Positions 42,630 to 50,884 of a stretch of DNA of 64,000 nucleotides are shown piece after piece. The translations under genes were made by a program, and so were the position numbers. The stretch comes from Nonomuraea jabiensis. GTDB taxonomy: Bacteria > Actinomycetota > Actinomycetes > Streptosporangiales > Streptosporangiaceae. The notes beneath the pieces were generated by a model, which made no database searches, was not told where the DNA came from, and was given only the letters and a program-made list of their open reading frames with translations. The DNA is taken from the NCBI RefSeq assembly GCF_014204795.1, contig NZ_JACHMB010000001.1:11296501-11360500 (forward strand), written 5' to 3'. How positions within the stretch are numbered: the stretch's first letter is position 1; every line of letters starts with the position of its first letter.

Positions 42630-43202
42630 GTGACCCAGCCAACGGCCAAGCCCATGCGGGCCGATGCAGCGCGCAACTACGAGCGCATCCTCGCGGCCGC
42701 GAGATCGGCCTTTGCCGAACAGGGAGCCCAGGCGCCGCTCGACGACATCGCCCAGCGGGCAGGCGTCGGAAACGCGACCCTCTACCGCCACTTCCCGACG
42801 CGGCAGGCCCTGCTCGAAGCCGTACACCGCGACCACATCGAGGCCCTGTGCCGCCAGGCCGAGGCACTGCTGTCGTCCGCCTCGCCCAGCGAGGCCCTGA
42901 TGTCCTGGCTCAAGGCCGTCGTCGCCCAGGGCAGCACGACCCGCGGCCTGGCCGCCTCCCTCATGGCTGCAGTGGGAACGCAGGAGGAGTCATGGTGCCG
43001 CGCGGCCATCGTCACCTCGGCCACCGCACTGCTCACCCGAGCCCAGCAGTCGAACGCCATCCGCCAGGACGTCACGGCCACGCAACTGCTCAAGTTCGTC
43101 AACGCCATCGCCCTGGCCACAGAGACGGAACCCGACCGAGACCAGCAGTCCGGCCATCTCCTCGACCTCCTCCTCAACGGCCTGCGCCCCACACCTGGCT
43201 GA
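42630..43202 (+). CDS. TetR family regulator of the NmrA operon
   Basis: A 190-residue TetR-type repressor. Residues about 10-60 form the DNA-binding domain (NYERILAAARSAFAEQGAQA ... IAQRAGVGNATLYRHFPTRQALLEAV). The helical ligand domain has the AVVAQGSTTRGLAASLMAAVG segment found in TetR_C subtypes. GTG 42630 with GGAAG 4 bases upstream is preferred; an ATG at 42654 is the alternative. It is divergent from the enoyl-CoA hydratase remnant and NmrA gene, with two palindromic operators between. Confidence 0.86.
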   Translation: MTQPTAKPMRADAARNYERILAAARSAFAEQGAQAPLDDIAQRAGVGNATLYRHFPTRQALLEAVHRDHIEALCRQAEALLSSASPSEALMSWLKAVVAQGSTTRGLAASLMAAVGTQEESWCRAAIVTSATALLTRAQQSNAIRQDVTATQLLKFVNAIALATETEPDRDQQSGHLLDLLLNGLRPTPG

Positions 43203-43348
43203 TCCGCAAGCCGGGATAGACCGTGTGACCTTTCCCGACGCCATCGAAATCCTCAACCCCGACGACACCCACAAAAGACCAGAGGGGTCCGCGAGCTGGC
43301 CGGGCGTGGAGGGACGCACCGACCGCGCCCCGGTGGCCGTGCAGGGGG

Positions 43349-43465
43349 GCGTGGGGATCGATCCTTCCGGCCGTACGGAGTTTCATGCTGGCCGCCCGGG
43401 CGCGCGGCCTGGGCACCGTGTGGACCACCGCGCATGGCTGGCCGGCTACCGGCGTTCTGGCCTGA
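43349..43465 (+). pseudogene. Nitroreductase family fragment
   Basis: A plus-strand frame encodes GSILPAVRSFMLAARARGLG then TVWTTAH before a stop at 43463-43465. This matches the central helix of nitroreductase-fold flavoproteins (PAVQNFMLAARALGLGT pattern). Only about 35 codons remain; the 3' side is replaced by an insertion-sequence end at 43464. Confidence 0.55.
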
Positions 43466-43570
43466 GAGCTGTCTCTTGGATCAGGTTCGGAGCCAGATGG
43501 CCAGCGCGGCCAGGGTGACGGCGCCGAGGAAGATGTAGGCGCGTTTGTCGTACCGGGTGGGTGCGCCATG
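43464..43570 (-). mobile_element. IS5-family (IS427-like) element, right-end remnant
   Basis: On the minus strand 43567-43481 encodes APTRYDKRAYIFLGAVTLAA then LAIWLRT-stop, the typical C-terminus of IS5/IS427 transposases. Outside the stop lies GAGAGCTGTCTCTT (43464-43477), which resembles the terminal inverted repeat of this group. The remaining transposase is missing or too degenerate to read. The insertion truncated a nitroreductase gene. Confidence 0.65.
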
Positions 43571-43783
43571 AGGCGCCAGGGAGTCGAGTGAGGTGAGAGA
43601 CCTTCACCGCCGGGTTGTCGCAATCATCCGGCTGAAGCTGGGGGCAGTTCGTCCCGGAGGATGCCGAGGTGGGCGATAAGCAACCCTGACAACGTCGGGA
43701 CGGACTGGCACTGCCAGACGGTCCGGGTCCGCCGAATGTCTGACGGATGGCCGCACCATGAACTGCGTACCCCGGACACCGAA
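43571..43783. other. Non-coding between IS remnant and ABC exporter terminator
   Basis: No intact reading frame or regulatory element is evident. It may contain further unreadable insertion-element sequence. Confidence 0.4.
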
Positions 43784-43809
43784 GCACCCGCCCCCGGAAG
43801 GGCGGGTGC
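43784..43809 (-). terminator. Hairpin terminator of the ABC exporter operon
   Basis: A perfect 10-bp stem (GCACCCGCCC at 43784-43793, GGGCGGGTGC at 43800-43809) with a 6-base loop begins 15 bases after the ABC exporter stop on the minus strand. No T run follows, as is usual in this genome. Confidence 0.7.
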
Positions 43810-43824
43810 CGGGCTCGGGGCCGG

Positions 43825-45636
43825 TCAGGAGGGTGTGGCCCGGTGGTCGGTCAGGGGGCGCGGGTGGGTGTGGGCGAAGCGCTTGAGGCGGATGCGCTCC
43901 TCCCTGCGCACGGGCGACAGCTCCACGATGCGCGCCCCCTCCGGCACGAACCGCAGGTCGTGCGTGATGAGGAGCGTCGTCCGCCCGGCCATGAGCCGCA
44001 GGAGCGGCTTCATGACCTGCGCGGCCGTGGCCTCGTCCAGCCCTGTCATGGGCTCGTCGAGCACCAGCACCGGCGCGTCCCGCAGGACCGCCCTGGCGAT
44101 GGCGATCCGCTGCCGCTGGCCGCCGGACAGCAGCCGCCCCCGCTGCCCCACCGGCGTGTCGTAGCCCTGCGGCAGGAGTTCGGCGAACTCGTGCACCCCG
44201 GCCGCCTCCGCCGCCCTGACGATCTCCTCCAGCGAGGCGTCGGGGCGGCCGTAGGCGATGTTGTCGCGTACGGACCCCGAGAACAGCAGCGTCTCCTGGT
44301 GCAGGACCGTGATGTTCTCGCGCAGCGACTGCCGCGTCAGGCGCCGGATGTCGACCCCGTCCAGCAGGATGCGGCCCGCTTCCGGGTCGTAGAACCGCAG
44401 CATCAGCTTGGCCAGCGTGGACTTGCCCACCCCGCTCGGCCCGGTGAGGACGACGACCTTGCCGGGCGAGGCGGTGAACGTCACGTCCCGCAGCACCTGC
44501 CGCCCCCGCCTCGGATACGTGAAGGCGACCCTGTCGAACTCGACCAGGCCCCGGCTCCGCCCGGCGGGCACGGCGTCCTGGGCGTCGGTGACGGAGGGCC
44601 TGACCTTGAGGATCTCGATGACCCGGTCGGACCCGGCCGCCGCCTCGGACACCGTCAGCGCGAGCTCCCCCAGCGCCTGGACCGCCGGGTAGAGCAGTGC
44701 CAGGTACGCGGCGAAGGCCAGCAGGCCGCCCAGGGTGAGCCGGCCGGCGGCGATCTCCCACGCGCCGAACCCGAGGACGACGATCAGGCAGACGGTCTCG
44801 ATGACCTGAACGGTGGGCCCGTACAGGCCGGACAGCCAGGCCTGCGACATGTTGGCGCGCAGCCACATGCCGCCCTCCCGGTGCAGCCGGCGCGACTCGG
44901 CCTCCTGCCGGTTGTACGCCTGCACGAGCGGCTGGTTGGCCAGCCCCTCCTCCAGGACGCTGTTCATGGCGCCGTTGCTGTAGCGCTCCCGGGCCGCGGC
45001 CGTTCTGAACCTGCCCGCGAACACCTTGGACACCACCAGGAACAGCGGGATCAGCGCCATCGTGACGAGGGCGAGGTCCCAGCGGATGAAGAAGGCGGCC
45101 CCGGCGAAGAACACCACGCTGGCCGCCGTGGTGAGCGCCTTGACCAGCCCGGAGCCCACGAGCTCCTCGATGGCCTCGATGTCGTCGGTCAGCCGTGCCA
45201 TCAGGTCGCCGAGGCGGCGGTTCTCCGAGAAGTCCGGCGCCAGCGTCTGCAGGTGCGCGTAGACGCGGTCGCGCAGGGCCAGCAGGAACCGTTCGGCGCC
45301 CAGCGCGGTGGCGTACGTCGCCGCGAAGGACGTCGCCCCGGCGATCGCGGCGAGCCCGAGCCAGAGGGACGCCGGGACCCAGAACTCGCCCAGCCGCCGG
45401 GTGGTCAGCACCTCGTCGGTGATGTGGCCGAACAGGCGGATCGCGGCGACCTCGCAGAGCGCGGCCACGACGGCGAACACGACGCCGGCCGCGAATAGGC
45501 GGCGCAACCCGCGGGTGTCCGGCCAGAACTCGCGGAAAGTGCGGCGAATGGAAATCGCCGGGGCGAGTTCGCGGCCGGAGACAGTCAATGAGAGCCGGCG
45601 GCCAGGCCACCGGCTCTCACGGGAGCGGTTTACCAC
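43825..45636 (-). CDS. ABC exporter, fused membrane and ATPase domains
   Basis: A 603-residue half-transporter of the MsbA/LmrA type. Six membrane spans (about residues 45-330) precede an ATPase with Walker A GPSGVGKST, Q-loop in TVLHQETLLFSG, signature LLSGGQRQR, Walker B PVLVLDEPMTGLD and the switch His in ITHDLRF. No C39 peptidase domain is present. The likely start is GTG 45636, overlapping the stop of the 40-residue peptide gene (GTGGTAA) so that the two are translationally coupled; a TTG at 45588, after the hairpin, is the alternative. The coupling suggests that it exports, or is controlled by, that peptide. A terminator follows. Confidence 0.88.
   Translation of the reverse strand: MVNRSRESRWPGRRLSLTVSGRELAPAISIRRTFREFWPDTRGLRRLFAAGVVFAVVAALCEVAAIRLFGHITDEVLTTRRLGEFWVPASLWLGLAAIAGATSFAATYATALGAERFLLALRDRVYAHLQTLAPDFSENRRLGDLMARLTDDIEAIEELVGSGLVKALTTAASVVFFAGAAFFIRWDLALVTMALIPLFLVVSKVFAGRFRTAAARERYSNGAMNSVLEEGLANQPLVQAYNRQEAESRRLHREGGMWLRANMSQAWLSGLYGPTVQVIETVCLIVVLGFGAWEIAAGRLTLGGLLAFAAYLALLYPAVQALGELALTVSEAAAGSDRVIEILKVRPSVTDAQDAVPAGRSRGLVEFDRVAFTYPRRGRQVLRDVTFTASPGKVVVLTGPSGVGKSTLAKLMLRFYDPEAGRILLDGVDIRRLTRQSLRENITVLHQETLLFSGSVRDNIAYGRPDASLEEIVRAAEAAGVHEFAELLPQGYDTPVGQRGRLLSGGQRQRIAIARAVLRDAPVLVLDEPMTGLDEATAAQVMKPLLRLMAGRTTLLITHDLRFVPEGARIVELSPVRREERIRLKRFAHTHPRPLTDHRATPS
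45589..45619 (-). promoter_or_regulatory. Hairpin at the peptide/exporter junction
   Basis: TGAGAGCCGG and CCGGCTCTCA form a perfect 10-bp stem with an 11-base loop, beginning 11 bases after the peptide stop codon and inside the first codons of the exporter frame. It could act as a partial terminator or as an attenuator linking translation of the Trp/Arg-rich peptide to exporter expression. Confidence 0.6.
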
Positions 45637-45752
45637 CCCCACCACCAGCGCCGGGAGCGGCAGCGCCAACCGCGCCAACCACAACGCCAGCGCCTACGGC
45701 GTCGGCAGCAACCCTGCTGGAAGTCCATCCTGGTGAGCTGAGTGCCAGCCAT
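45630..45752 (-). CDS. Trp/Arg/Cys-rich 40-residue peptide
   Basis: ATG 45752 is preceded 4 bases away by GGGGGAGG, the strongest ribosome binding site seen in this window, and the frame ends at TAA 45630. The first 14 residues (MAGTQLTRMDFQQG) are leader-like. The remaining 26 contain 11 Arg, 7 Trp and 4 Cys: CC then five Arg, WRCGWRGW, RCRSRR and a WWWGW end. Overall there are 12 Arg and one Asp, so net charge is about +11. No family is recognised. It may be a cationic secreted peptide or RiPP-like precursor, or a regulatory leader peptide with stacked Arg and Trp codons. The stop overlaps the exporter start. Confidence 0.6.
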   Translation of the reverse strand: MAGTQLTRMDFQQGCCRRRRRWRCGWRGWRCRSRRWWWGW

Positions 45753-45782
45753 GATTCCTCCCCCGTTTGCTGACTTGTACAA

Positions 45783-45811
45783 ATCGCACGTTAGCACCCG
45801 AAATGCGACAA
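45783..45811 (-). promoter_or_regulatory. Candidate promoter of the peptide/exporter operon
   Basis: On the minus strand TTGTCG (45811-45806) and TGCGAT (45788-45783) are 17 bases apart, giving a start near 45776 and a 24-base leader before the peptide ATG. The -10 is imperfect. The surrounding 45780-46020 region is clearly richer in A and T than the rest of the window and holds no gene. Confidence 0.35.
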
Positions 45812-46026
45812 AGCACGAGATATCGCCTTTTTAAAGGTAATTTGACCAGCGAAACCGCCCAACAAAGGCCGTTGCCCGACGCTGTTAAATCGAGCGTAAA
45901 TAAAAAGAACCGCTAATCCGGGTAACGGTAATCCCAAAGGATGCTGCTCAGAACTGGTTCCAAGGTGTAGGTCACCCGATACTTTGGTCCGATGGATCGG
46001 ACGTCTGCCCCCAGGATCATGGACGC

Positions 46027-46212
46027 ATGGCATTCCTCGGCGTCATCCTCATGATCCAGGGCTTCGGCAGCCTCATCGCCGACCACTTCTTCGGCAAGAA
46101 CTTCGGCCTGCTCCACCTGGTGCTCGACGGCACCGCGCTCACCGTCGTGAGCACCGTGGTGGGCGTCGCGGGCCTGCTCCTGACGATCGGCGCGATCGCC
46201 AAGAACGACTAG
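46027..46212 (+). CDS. Small membrane protein, 61 aa
   Basis: A 61-residue protein with two hydrophobic segments (FLGVILMIQGFGSLIADHFF and ALTVVSTVVGVAGLLLTIGAI) separated by a short loop (GKNFGLLHLVLDGT) and ending AKND. Function is unknown. Codon bias is strong and the frame fills the space up to a perfect terminator stem, supporting a real gene. ATG 46027 has a weak AGGA upstream. It converges on the helicase gene and is divergent from the Trp/Arg-rich peptide operon, with an AT-rich region of about 270 bases between. Confidence 0.7.
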   Translation: MAFLGVILMIQGFGSLIADHFFGKNFGLLHLVLDGTALTVVSTVVGVAGLLLTIGAIAKND

Positions 46213-46240
46213 GACCCGCCCTCCGACAGAGGGCGGGTCC
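46212..46240. terminator. Bidirectional terminator, 12-bp perfect stem
   Basis: GGACCCGCCCTC (46212-46223) and GAGGGCGGGTCC (46229-46240) with a 5-base loop lie between the convergent small membrane-protein gene and helY. A second short dyad (GACCT-N6-AGGTC, 46241-46256) follows. Confidence 0.85.
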
Positions 46241-46254
46241 GACCTTTCGACAGG

Positions 46255-48978
46255 TCAGGTGAGCGAGGAGTAGGCCACCACGCCCCGCCGCATCGCGTCG
46301 ACCGCCTTGCCCGCCGTCTGCTTGATCTTGCTGCCCGGCGGGGCCGCGTTCCCCAGCTGCCCGAGCAGGTCCATCAGCTGCTTGACCCACCGGACGAAGT
46401 CACCGGCCGCCAGCTCGTTGCCGTTCACCCCGTCCCGCAGCACGGCGTCCAGGGTGTGCCCCTTCGTCCACCGGAACGCCGCCCACGCGAACGCCAGATC
46501 CGGCTCCCTGATCGTCGACAGCCCATGGTCGGACTCGATGCCCTCCAGCTCCCCCCACAGCCGGATCATCGACGTCAGCGCCTCCTGCGTCCGCCCGGCC
46601 GGCACCTTCGGGCGGCGCGCGTCATCGGAGGCCCGCGACTCGAACACCAGCGCCGACACGCACGCCGCCAGCTCCGCCGGGTCCAGCTCCTCCCACAACC
46701 CCTTGCGCAGCGACTCGGCCGTCAGCAGGTCGAGCTCGGTGTAGATGCGGCCCAGCCGGCGGCCCTCGTCGGTGACCGTCTCACCCTCGAGATAGCCCAG
46801 CTGCTCCAGCACCGAGCAGATGCGGTCGAACGTCCGCGAGATGACGTGCGAGCGCCCCTCGACCCGGCGGCGCAGCCCCTCGGTCTCGCGCAGCAGCTTG
46901 TAGTAGCGCTCGGCCCAGCGGGCGTGGTCCTCACGCTCGTCGCAGCCGTGGCACGGGTGCTGGCGAATGAGCCGGCGCAGCTCGTTGACCTCGTCGTCCT
47001 CCACCGTGTGGTCGCGCGCCCTGGCCGGCTTGCCCAGGTCGCGGTCGCCCAGCTTGGCCAGCAGCGTGGAGACGAGATTGGCGCGCTCCTTGGGCGAGCG
47101 GCCGTTGAAGTTCTTCGGGATGCGCAGCTTCTCCAGCGGCTCGACCGGCACGGGGAAGTCCGCCGGGTCGAGCTTCTTGACCTGCTTGCCGATCGTCAGC
47201 ACCAGCGGGCTCGGCCCCTGACCGCGCGGGTTGCGGCCCGGATCGAGCACGATCGCCAGCCCCGCCCGGCGCCCGCCCGGCACCCGGATCACGTCACCCG
47301 GCTGCAGCGCCTCCAGCGACCGCACCGCCGCCGCCCGGCGCGCCGCGCCACGCTGCCGGGCCAGCTCGGCCTCACGATCGGAGAGCCTGCGCCGCAGCGC
47401 CGCGTACTCGGGGAAGTCCCCCAGGTGGCACGTCATCGCCTCCTGGTAGCCCTCCAGCGCCTCCTCGTGCTTGCGCAGCTGCTTGGCCAGCCCGACCACC
47501 GCCCGGTCGGCCTGGAACTGCGCGAACGACTCCTCCAGCAGCGTCCTGGCCCGCTCCCGGCCGAACTGCCCGACCAGGTTGACCGCCATGTTGTACGAAG
47601 GCTGGAAGCTCGACCGCAGCGGATACGTACGCGTACCCGCCAGCCCCGCCACCGACAGCGGATCCATGCCCTGCTGCCACAGCACCACCGCATGACCTTC
47701 GACGTCGATGCCGCGCCGCCCCGCCCGCCCGGTCAGCTGGGTGTACTCGCCGGGCGTGAGGTCGGCATGGGTCTCGCCGTTCCACTTGTCGAGCTTCTCG
47801 ATCACCACGCTGCGCGCCGGCATGTTGATGCCCAGCGCGAGCGTCTCCGTCGCGAACACGGCCTTGACCAGCCCGCGCGTGAACAGCTCCTCCACGACCT
47901 CCTTGAACGCCGGCAGCATGCCCGCGTGGTGCGAGGCCAGCCCGCGCTCCAGGCAGTCACGCCACTCCAGGTAGCCCAGGACGGCCAGGTCCTCGTCCGG
48001 AAGGTGCGCGGTGCGCTCGTCCACGAGCTGCCTGATCTCGTGCCGCTCGCGGTCGGTCGTGAGCCGGATCCCGGCGTACAGGCACTGCTGCACGGCGGCG
48101 TCGCACCCGGCGCGGGAGAAGATGAACGTGATCGCCGGCAGCAGCCCTTCGGCGTCGAGCTTCTCGATCACCTGCACCCGGTCCGGCGGCCGCGAACGCT
48201 GCGGCCGGCCGTAGCCGCGCCTGCCCCGCCCCGCCGTCAGCCGCTCGGCGTCGCGCGTCACCCGCATCAGCGTGGGGTTGACGCGCGGGGTCAGGTCGTC
48301 GTTCACGAACATGTCGTAGAGGCGGTTGCCGACCATCATGTGCTGCCACAACGGCACCGGACGGTGCTCGTCCACGATCACCGTGGTGTCGCCGCGCACC
48401 TCGCCCAGCCACTCGCCGAACTCCTCGGCGTTGCTCACCGTCGCCGACAGCGCCACCAGCCGCACCGACTCCGGCAGGTGGATGATCACCTCTTCCCAGA
48501 CCGCGCCGCGGAAGCGGTCGGCGAGGTAGTGGACCTCGTCCATGACCACGAACCCGAGCCCCGCCAGGGTCGCCGACCCGGCGTAGAGCATGTTGCGCAG
48601 CACCTCGGTGGTCATGACGACGATGGGGGCCTCGCCGTTGACGCTGTTGTCGCCGGTCAGCAGGCCGACCTTGGCGGTGCCGTAGCGCTTGACCAGGTCG
48701 TTGTACTTCTGGTTGGACAGCGCCTTGATGGGGGTGGTGTAGAAGCATTTCTGGCCCTGCTCCAAGGCCAGATGGACGGCGAACTCGCCGACCACCGTCT
48801 TGCCCGACCCCGTGGGCGCCGCCACCAGCACACCGTCTCCGGCCTCCAGGGCGCGGCAGGCGTCTAGCTGGAAGTCGTCCAGCTCGAAGTCGTAGAGACC
48901 TCGGAACGATCTCACCGCGGCCCCGTCGTCCCCATGTTTCTGACGGAAGGCCGCATAGCGTTCCGCTGGCGTTGTCAT
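46255..48978 (-). CDS. helY: Ski2/Mtr4-like DEVH-box RNA helicase HelY
   Basis: A 907-residue superfamily 2 helicase of the actinobacterial HelY group, related to Ski2/Mtr4, which unwind RNA 3' to 5' in RNA turnover. Motif I is APTGSGKTVV (near residue 54), motif II is DEVH in VVMDEVHYL, motif III is LSATVSN and motif VI is QLTGRAGRRGID. The C-terminal part has the DSHCT-like helical region with CHGCDE. ATG 48978 is preceded 7 bases away by TAGGCT, so the gene has its own leaderless promoter although it also follows the diacylglycerol kinase gene by 85 bases. Its position after tat genes matches the mycobacterial arrangement. Confidence 0.93.
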   Translation of the reverse strand: MTTPAERYAAFRQKHGDDGAAVRSFRGLYDFELDDFQLDACRALEAGDGVLVAAPTGSGKTVVGEFAVHLALEQGQKCFYTTPIKALSNQKYNDLVKRYGTAKVGLLTGDNSVNGEAPIVVMTTEVLRNMLYAGSATLAGLGFVVMDEVHYLADRFRGAVWEEVIIHLPESVRLVALSATVSNAEEFGEWLGEVRGDTTVIVDEHRPVPLWQHMMVGNRLYDMFVNDDLTPRVNPTLMRVTRDAERLTAGRGRRGYGRPQRSRPPDRVQVIEKLDAEGLLPAITFIFSRAGCDAAVQQCLYAGIRLTTDRERHEIRQLVDERTAHLPDEDLAVLGYLEWRDCLERGLASHHAGMLPAFKEVVEELFTRGLVKAVFATETLALGINMPARSVVIEKLDKWNGETHADLTPGEYTQLTGRAGRRGIDVEGHAVVLWQQGMDPLSVAGLAGTRTYPLRSSFQPSYNMAVNLVGQFGRERARTLLEESFAQFQADRAVVGLAKQLRKHEEALEGYQEAMTCHLGDFPEYAALRRRLSDREAELARQRGAARRAAAVRSLEALQPGDVIRVPGGRRAGLAIVLDPGRNPRGQGPSPLVLTIGKQVKKLDPADFPVPVEPLEKLRIPKNFNGRSPKERANLVSTLLAKLGDRDLGKPARARDHTVEDDEVNELRRLIRQHPCHGCDEREDHARWAERYYKLLRETEGLRRRVEGRSHVISRTFDRICSVLEQLGYLEGETVTDEGRRLGRIYTELDLLTAESLRKGLWEELDPAELAACVSALVFESRASDDARRPKVPAGRTQEALTSMIRLWGELEGIESDHGLSTIREPDLAFAWAAFRWTKGHTLDAVLRDGVNGNELAAGDFVRWVKQLMDLLGQLGNAAPPGSKIKQTAGKAVDAMRRGVVAYSSLT

Positions 48979-49063
48979 ACCCGTCAGCCTACCGAAATCG
49001 CCTTTCCGGTCGGTCCCCCCGTGGTGCGACGGCTCCTGCCCGGGCGCCTTTACAATGTAGATT

Positions 49064-49954
49064 TCAAACGATGACCCGTAACGCCCCCGGGCGTACCTCG
49101 CAGTGGACCGGCGCCGGGCCCACGCGTTCGCCGTCGGCGTAGGCGAGAACCGAGTCCGTGGTTTCCAGCCGCACGCTCCGTACCCGCCGCACCGACACCG
49201 CCCGATGCCCCACGTGCGTCCCCCGGTAGACGCTCGGGAAGACCCGCAGGAACTCGGCCTTGGACACCGCGTCCAGCATCACCACGTCCAGCAGCCCGTC
49301 GTCGGGCCGCGCGTCGGGGCACACCCGCATCCCCGCCCCGTACGAGCACGTGTTGGCCACCGCCACCAGCATGGCCTCGCGCTCGATCACCTCGTCGTCG
49401 TCGAGGGCCAGCCGGAACGGGATCGGCCGGAACGAGCGCAGTTCCTCCACCGTCGCCACCAGGTAGCGCGCCATCCCCGGCGGCCACGTCTTCCGGTTGG
49501 CCCGCTCGTTGACCCGCGAGTCGAACCCGCAGCACATCACGCCCGCGAACAGCTCGTCCGCCTGCCCTGCCCGGATCCGGGCGACGTCCACCAGGCGCGA
49601 CTTCATGCGCAGCACGGCGCGGGCCGCCGCGATGGGGTCGGCGCACGGCACCCCGAGCGCGGCCGCGATGTCGTTGCCGGTGCCGGCGGGGATGATGCCG
49701 AGCGGCACGTCGGTGCCGGCCACGGCCTGCACGGCCAGGTGCACCAGCCCGTCGCCGCCGAAGGCCACGAGCGCGTCCGGGCGCTCGGCCACGGCGGTGC
49801 AGGCCCGCGCGAGGGCGTCGGCGGCGTCGTCGCCGACGATCACCGACAGCTCGGCCCCGCCGGCACGCAGCCGGCGCGCCACGGGCTCGAGCAGGCGCAG
49901 CGTACGGCCGCCGCGGGCGGCGGGGTTGACGAGCAGGGCGAGTTGTGGGGACAC
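49064..49954 (-). CDS. Diacylglycerol/lipid kinase family protein
   Basis: A 296-residue DagK/sphingosine-kinase-fold enzyme that would phosphorylate diacylglycerol or a similar lipid using ATP. It begins LALLVNPAARGG, has the catalytic-domain signature VAFGGDGLVHLAV and PLGIIPAGTGNDIAAALG, and ends in a beta domain with YADGERVGPAPVHCEVRPGALRVIV. Length is normal. The start is GTG 49954. It follows tatC by 16 bases, so it is in the pafBC-tat operon. The role is likely phosphatidic-acid or lipid recycling at the membrane. Confidence 0.9.
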   Translation of the reverse strand: MSPQLALLVNPAARGGRTLRLLEPVARRLRAGGAELSVIVGDDAADALARACTAVAERPDALVAFGGDGLVHLAVQAVAGTDVPLGIIPAGTGNDIAAALGVPCADPIAAARAVLRMKSRLVDVARIRAGQADELFAGVMCCGFDSRVNERANRKTWPPGMARYLVATVEELRSFRPIPFRLALDDDEVIEREAMLVAVANTCSYGAGMRVCPDARPDDGLLDVVMLDAVSKAEFLRVFPSVYRGTHVGHRAVSVRRVRSVRLETTDSVLAYADGERVGPAPVHCEVRPGALRVIV

Positions 49955-49970
49955 GCCCGGAACTTATCGC

Positions 49971-50852
49971 CTATCGCGTGGAACCGGAATCCTCCCCGGA
50001 GCGCTCGTCGTCGACCGGAGTGGAGTCCTCCACCAGCGGGGAGGCCTCGTCGTCGGACAGGTGGGAGAAGTCCTCGGTGGCGGGCATGCGCTTCTCACGC
50101 ATGAACATGAAGAACTCGGCCAGGAAGTAGAGCACGATCATGGGTGCGGCCAGGGCCATCATCGTCAGCGGATCGCCGCCGGGCGTGATGACGGCGCCGA
50201 AGACGAACATGGCGAAGACCACCCAGCGGCGGTGCTTCTTGACCGTGGCGTAGGAGAGCACGCCGATGAAGTTCAGGAACACGAGCAGGAGCGGCAGTTC
50301 GAAGGACACGCCGAAGATCAGCAGCATGATCAGGACGTAGTCGAGATAGTCGTCGATGCCGATGGTGGCGACAGTGCCTTCGAGCGAGAATCCCAGCAGG
50401 ATGCCGAGGCTGGTGTCCATGATGATGTAGGCCAGCGCCGCGCCGAGCACGAACAGCGGGACAGCCAGCCCCATGAACGCCATCGAGTAGCGCTTCTCGT
50501 TGCGATAGAGCGCGGGGGTCACGAACGCCCAGATCTGGTAGAGCCAGACAGGCGAGGACACCACGAGGCCGATCATCAACGAGACCTTCAGCGTGATGAA
50601 GAAAGACTGGAAGATGCCACTGTAGGTCAGGGCACACTGCCCGTTGAGCTGGCGCGACTGAACGGTCTCGCAATAGGGGGCTTTGATCGCCTCCCACACG
50701 GGGTCGAAGAAGATCCAACCGACGATGACGCCGACGACGACGGCGGCCACCGCTATGAGCAGCCGGTTGCGCAGCTCGCGCAGGTGCTCCATGAGGGGCA
50801 TGCGGCCCTCGGGGTCACGCGCGGGCTGACTCGACCGTTTGAGCAACGCCAT
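49971..50852 (-). CDS. tatC: Sec-independent protein translocase TatC
   Basis: A 293-residue polytopic protein with six membrane spans, the receptor core of the twin-arginine translocase. The N-terminal signature RMPLMEHLRELRNRLL (substrate twin-Arg binding region), the periplasmic loop with VSLMIGLVVSSPVWLYQIWAF and the FGVSFELPLLLVFLNFIGVL segment are typical. An acidic C-terminal tail (about 45 residues, rich in Asp, Glu and Ser) extends beyond the core, as in many actinobacteria. It follows tatA by 32 bases. It would export Tat substrates such as the GH95 enzyme in this window. Confidence 0.95.
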   Translation of the reverse strand: MALLKRSSQPARDPEGRMPLMEHLRELRNRLLIAVAAVVVGVIVGWIFFDPVWEAIKAPYCETVQSRQLNGQCALTYSGIFQSFFITLKVSLMIGLVVSSPVWLYQIWAFVTPALYRNEKRYSMAFMGLAVPLFVLGAALAYIIMDTSLGILLGFSLEGTVATIGIDDYLDYVLIMLLIFGVSFELPLLLVFLNFIGVLSYATVKKHRRWVVFAMFVFGAVITPGGDPLTMMALAAPMIVLYFLAEFFMFMREKRMPATEDFSHLSDDEASPLVEDSTPVDDERSGEDSGSTR

Positions 50853-50884
50853 CTAACAGTCCAGGTGACGAGGAGGGATGGGGG

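Noticed and set aside
22456..43824. Intact prophage or integrative element
   Set aside because: Only broken integrase fragments are present. No structural, replication or transfer genes and no clear attachment-site repeats were seen.
45589..45619. Ordinary terminator between two unrelated genes
   Set aside because: It lacks a T run and lies inside the exporter's likely first codons, so it is described as a junction hairpin with possible attenuator function.
46456..48867. An 803-codon plus-strand frame opposite helY
   Set aside because: The minus strand has all SF2 helicase motifs in order; the plus frame is an antisense shadow.
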